This document shows, one piece after another, positions 50,967-53,181 of a stretch of 53,181 nucleotides of DNA. The position numbers and the translations under genes are program-made. Source of the DNA: Bacillus sp. FJAT-25509 (GTDB taxonomy: Bacteria; Bacillota; Bacilli; Bacillales; Bacillaceae_G); contig NZ_LJIZ01000022.1 in NCBI RefSeq assembly GCF_001420605.1, positions 1 through 53,181 on the forward strand, written 5' to 3'. A model generated the notes under the pieces. That model ran no database searches. It saw nothing but the letters and a program-made list of their open reading frames with translations, and was not told the DNA's origin. Each line of letters opens with the position of its first letter. The stretch's first letter is position 1.

Positions 50967-51538
50967 ACGACCCCACCTTTTGGTTTTATAAGTACATTTG
51001 TTATTATACATTATTCAAAATATTTAGTCTAATCATACTACTTTTTACCAATTTTAAATCCTACACAAGTTTGTTGAATTTTGGTTTACTCATACATTTT
51101 GTCTATTTATGAAAATATGAAATGTTAAAATGTTTCCATTTGAAGGTAGTTTTTAGTAAATTTTAGTAGGTTTTTGTACTTAAATTCAGGATTTGTAACA
51201 CATTAAATTATACGCAAATGTTACAAAACCTCACGATTTGTTACATAGTTTTTAATTCTAAATTAATAAAACCGATCTTATTTGTGATAAAAAAGTTTAT
51301 TTTTCTAGTCAATTTCATACCTTTTTGAAGAGTTTTTACTGTTTAACCTTCTCCCTATTACCATTTAATTTCGGCTCAAAAGTCCTTTAAAATCAAGCAT
51401 CCAAGCTCAAAAATTAGCGATAAACAATCTTAAATTGGAATTGTGTCGAAATAAGCTGTAACTATTATGCAGAATTTATAGAATATTATAAAAAAAGGTA
51501 ATATATTTGTAATATAAAATAAAACTACTGAAATCTTA
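50967..51538. other. Long intergenic region with TGTWAC repeats
   Basis: About 570 bases without a supported gene. TTGTAACA (51193-51200) and TGTTACAA (51219-51226) form an inverted repeat with an 18-base spacer, and TTGTTACA recurs at 51238-51245. TGTTAC-ATAGT-TTTTAA (51239-51255) matches the WalR box TGTWAH-N5-TGTWAH at 11 of 12 positions but lies about 340 bases before the wall-protein gene. TGTAAC recurs near 51460. Confidence 0.35.
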
Positions 51539-51566
51539 CTGTCACATTTCCATGGTAAAGTATTAT
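51539..51566 (+). promoter_or_regulatory. Promoter of the LysM-3D gene
   Basis: CTGTCA (51539-51544), a 16-base spacer and TATTAT (51561-51566) lie about 27 bases before the start codon. The distance allows only a short leader. Confidence 0.5.
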
Positions 51567-51593
51567 ACATAGAAGACGACAGGAGCGGGAAAT

Positions 51594-52148
51594 ATGAAAA
51601 AATTAATGACATGTTTTGTTACTACTGTTTTTCTAACAATGGGATTTACGACAAATACATACGCAGCAACTTACAAAGTTAAATCTGGTGATACTTTATC
51701 TGCTATCGCTAAAAAACAAAAGGTAACAGTTTCTCAGATTAAATCTTGGAACCATTTAAAATCAGACCTTATTAAAGTAAATCAAGTATTGCAAATTAAA
51801 CCTGCAACTAAGAAAACAACGACTAAAAAAACAACAGCTAAAGCTGCTACACCTTATAAAGTAATTAAAATGAAAGCTACAGCTTACACTGGTAGCTGTA
51901 AAGGATGCAGTGGTAAAACTGCTACTGGAATAGATTTAAAAAAGAATCCAAAAGCAAAAGTTATTTCTGTGGATCCAAAAGTAATTCCACTAGGTTCTAA
52001 AGTATATGTCGAAGGTTATGGCTATGCAATTGCTGGTGATACTGGCGGTTCACTAAAAGGAAATAAAATTGATGTATTTATCCCAAGTCAGAAAAATGCC
52101 CAAAAATGGGGAGTTAAAACAGTTACAGTAAAAGTTTATAAAAAATAA
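51594..52148 (+). CDS. Secreted LysM-3D cell-wall protein (YocH-like)
   Basis: A 184-aa exported protein. Signal peptide 1-24 (ending TYA), one LysM peptidoglycan-binding domain about 26-69 (YKVKSGDTLSAIAKKQKVT), a lysine/threonine linker, and a C-terminal 3D domain about 92-170 whose three aspartates are D127, D149 and D160. The 3D domain has a MltA-like double-psi barrel and in YocH cuts muropeptides. It has one LysM domain, where B. subtilis YocH has two. AGGAG lies eight bases before ATG. YocH-type genes are commonly under WalRK control. Confidence 0.9.
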   Translation: MKKLMTCFVTTVFLTMGFTTNTYAATYKVKSGDTLSAIAKKQKVTVSQIKSWNHLKSDLIKVNQVLQIKPATKKTTTKKTTAKAATPYKVIKMKATAYTGSCKGCSGKTATGIDLKKNPKAKVISVDPKVIPLGSKVYVEGYGYAIAGDTGGSLKGNKIDVFIPSQKNAQKWGVKTVTVKVYKK

Positions 52149-52178
52149 AAAACGAGCCGTTAATTCGGGCTCGTTTTT
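52149..52178. terminator. Bidirectional terminator after the LysM-3D gene
   Basis: AAAACGAGCC (52149-52158) pairs with GGCTCGTTTT (52168-52177), with T-runs on both strands. The stop codon of the convergent small membrane-protein gene lies inside the loop region. Confidence 0.88.
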
Positions 52179-52534
52179 CTATTTCTAATTCCAATTGGAT
52201 TTAAGTCAAATAATCGCCGATCTAATTCAGATAAGAATTCATTTCTCTTTTCCTCATTCGATTGAATCTCTAACATCTTTAATTTTACGATTAATTTTCG
52301 AATACTTTTTCTTTGAAACATTTCCAATGTATAGATTTTGTATGGCTCAAACCAAAGTTCCTTTTCTAATAAGTAAATTTTCCCTTGTATTAATTCATCA
52401 TCTTTCTCATGAAAAGGATAACCAAAAAACTTTTTTGGCAAATAATCAAAGATCCACTCAACAACTATTTGAAAGATTAATTGAAATAATATTCGAAAAA
52501 TAAAAAATAAAATTTTCAATACAACCTCGTGCAT
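52160..52534 (-). CDS. Small protein with an N-terminal membrane helix, unknown
   Basis: A 124-aa protein. Residues 1-32 are very hydrophobic and aromatic (ILFFIFRILFQLIFQIVVEW), probably one or two membrane helices; the rest is charged and helical. I recognise no family. AGGGGA lies seven bases before the ATG at 52534, and a plausible terminator overlaps the 3' end, so it is likely a real gene. Single gene, convergent with the LysM-3D gene. Confidence 0.65.
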   Translation of the reverse strand: MHEVVLKILFFIFRILFQLIFQIVVEWIFDYLPKKFFGYPFHEKDDELIQGKIYLLEKELWFEPYKIYTLEMFQRKSIRKLIVKLKMLEIQSNEEKRNEFLSELDRRLFDLNPIGIRNRKTSPN

Positions 52535-52686
52535 CGTTTTATCCCCTATTCCTTATATTACCAATAATTTTATCATTTCTTTAGTACATTAAAAATAACG
52601 ATTTAATTACATAATTTTTAAAAGCATATTTTCCGTTTTAGATATAAATAATAAAATTAAATATTTTGTTTTGGAGATGAAACCTA

Positions 52687-52821
52687 ATGGAAGATAAACG
52701 CTTTACGATAACTGGGACCGACATTAACGAAGTGAAAAGAAAAAATGCAAAGTCTGGTTTGACTTATAATCAGGTTAAACAATTACTTGCAGAAAAATAT
52801 ATGAAAGAACGGGAAAAATAA
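52687..52821 (+). CDS. 44-aa small protein, unknown
   Basis: A short ORF with GGAGATG about seven bases before ATG. The product (MEDKRFTITGTDINEVKRKN followed by AKSGLTYNQVK and a lysine/glutamate-rich helix) is soluble and charged. The T-D-x-x-E-V-K-x-x-N-A-K-S pattern is faintly like the repeat of gamma-type small acid-soluble spore proteins, but the glutamine-rich remainder of that family is absent, so I leave it unassigned. No clear terminator follows. Confidence 0.6.
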   Translation: MEDKRFTITGTDINEVKRKNAKSGLTYNQVKQLLAEKYMKEREK

Positions 52822-52890
52822 AGAATTAGTCATACCTTATTCTTATTTATTGTTATCTCTTGATTTTCACGTAATTTATTTACAGATCAT

Positions 52891-53064
52891 TTCTTATTTG
52901 CTGTTTTAGTGATTTTATTTGCGATTTACCTTTTTTATTTGCACTTTAGATTTAATTGCAGTTCCCAACTTTTTATTGCAGTTCCACCTTTTTATTTGAA
53001 CTTTCACAGATTTCAATTGCAGTTCCATCTTTTTATTTGCAGTTTCACAATTTTTAATTGCACC
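52891..53064. repeat. Degenerate tandem array of about 20-base units
   Basis: Eight or nine imperfect units of 18-23 bases with the consensus TTTTTATTTGCAGTTYCA, for example TTTTTATTGCAGTTCCACC, TTTCAATTGCAGTTCCATC and TTTTTATTTGCAGTTTCAC. Units alternate slightly between ATTTGC and AATTGC forms. There are no unique spacers, so this is not a CRISPR array. It lies about 40 bases from an insertion-sequence end. A 66-codon frame across it is a by-product of the repeat. Confidence 0.7.
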
Positions 53065-53103
53065 TCAAATAGATCTCAAAAAGAAACCACCCAACTATCC
53101 ATA

Positions 53104-53181
53104 GTGTAGTGACCCCATAAAGTTAGACTGGTTACTTCAATTAGGCAGCCTGTTGGGCATGAACTCGGTATTTTACTGGGC
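53104..53181 (-). mobile_element. Right end of an IS3-family insertion sequence
   Basis: From 53104 the sequence TGTAGTGACCCCATAAAGTT followed by AGAC has the form of an IS3/IS150-group terminal repeat, and the transposase stop lies about 37 bases inside it, the usual arrangement. The element continues past the window edge. Confidence 0.75.
53141..53181 (-). CDS. C-terminus of an IS3-family transposase (OrfB), cut by the window edge
   Basis: The minus strand reads P-V-K-Y-R-V-H-A-Q-Q-A-A and then a stop. IS3-family OrfB integrases typically end with such a (S)P-V-Q/K-Y-R motif a few residues before the stop. Only 12 codons are inside the window, so whether the gene is intact is unknown. Confidence 0.75.
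   Translation of the reverse strand, partial: PVKYRVHAQQAA

Noticed and set aside
52891-53064. Possible CRISPR array
   Set aside because: The units are imperfect and contiguous, with no unique spacers of constant length and no cas genes in the window.
52909-53109. 66-aa plus-strand frame rich in Phe and Leu
   Set aside because: It is a by-product of the AT-rich tandem repeat and has no ribosome binding site.

Overview
The window is AT-rich DNA that looks like the chromosome of an endospore-forming member of the Bacillaceae. The evidence is strong GGAGG-type ribosome binding sites, many U-tailed terminator hairpins, a Tgl-type spore-coat transglutaminase, a RecQ with a C-terminal HTH domain, and UPF0178, CcdC, PepF and YocH-like proteins. 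I cannot name the genus. Both edges look like ends of IS3-family insertion sequences pointing the same way, so this may be a contig broken at two IS copies.

Layout. 0-4.1 kb: beta-lactamase-fold hydrolase, TRIC-type channel, FMN reductase, EamA transporter. 4.1-4.5 kb: a compact type I toxin-antitoxin locus too short for ordinary gene calling. It has a 35-aa holin-like hydrophobic peptide on the minus strand and a convergent antisense RNA on the plus strand with its own promoter and terminator. 4.8-9.3 kb: a MerR/DUF3967-like regulator, a 29-aa membrane peptide, and an unusual 1056-aa UvrA-like ATPase. 9.6-14.6 kb: a secreted GHL10 glycosidase-like protein and an RsuA/RluF-type pseudouridine synthase - UPF0178 - recQ operon. 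14.6-18.2 kb: pcp-pxpB-pxpA-pxpC-ankyrin operon. Pcp releases N-terminal pyroglutamate from peptides and PxpABC (5-oxoprolinase) converts it to glutamate. The promoter spacer is filled by a palindrome.

18.7-26.3 kb: a large multidomain secreted metallophosphoesterase, a secreted FG-GAP-like protein, tgl, and a metallo-beta-lactamase-fold hydrolase. 26.8-32.4 kb: an AraC regulator followed by five tightly spaced genes (two Gfo/Idh/MocA dehydrogenases, two TIM-barrel isomerases, one ThuA), apparently a sugar-derivative catabolic operon. 32.5-41.1 kb: small accessory genes (DUF1992, an internally duplicated 227-aa protein, a 30-aa peptide gene, GyrI-like, HipA-like kinase, CcdC, two Nudix hydrolases, two lipoproteins) and an OppBC-like permease pair with no ATPase gene beside it.

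41.3-51.0 kb: two different M3 oligoendopeptidases flanking an amino-acid permease, a nitroreductase and a heterodimeric ABC exporter. 51.6-53.2 kb: a LysM-3D cell-wall protein, a small membrane protein, a 44-aa gene, a degenerate short tandem-repeat array, and the right-hand IS end.

The least routine objects are the type I toxin-antitoxin locus, the UvrA-like protein whose C-terminal half resembles UvrA zinc modules without ATPase motifs, the duplicated 227-aa protein, and several tiny ORFs with good ribosome binding sites and, for two of them, terminators.
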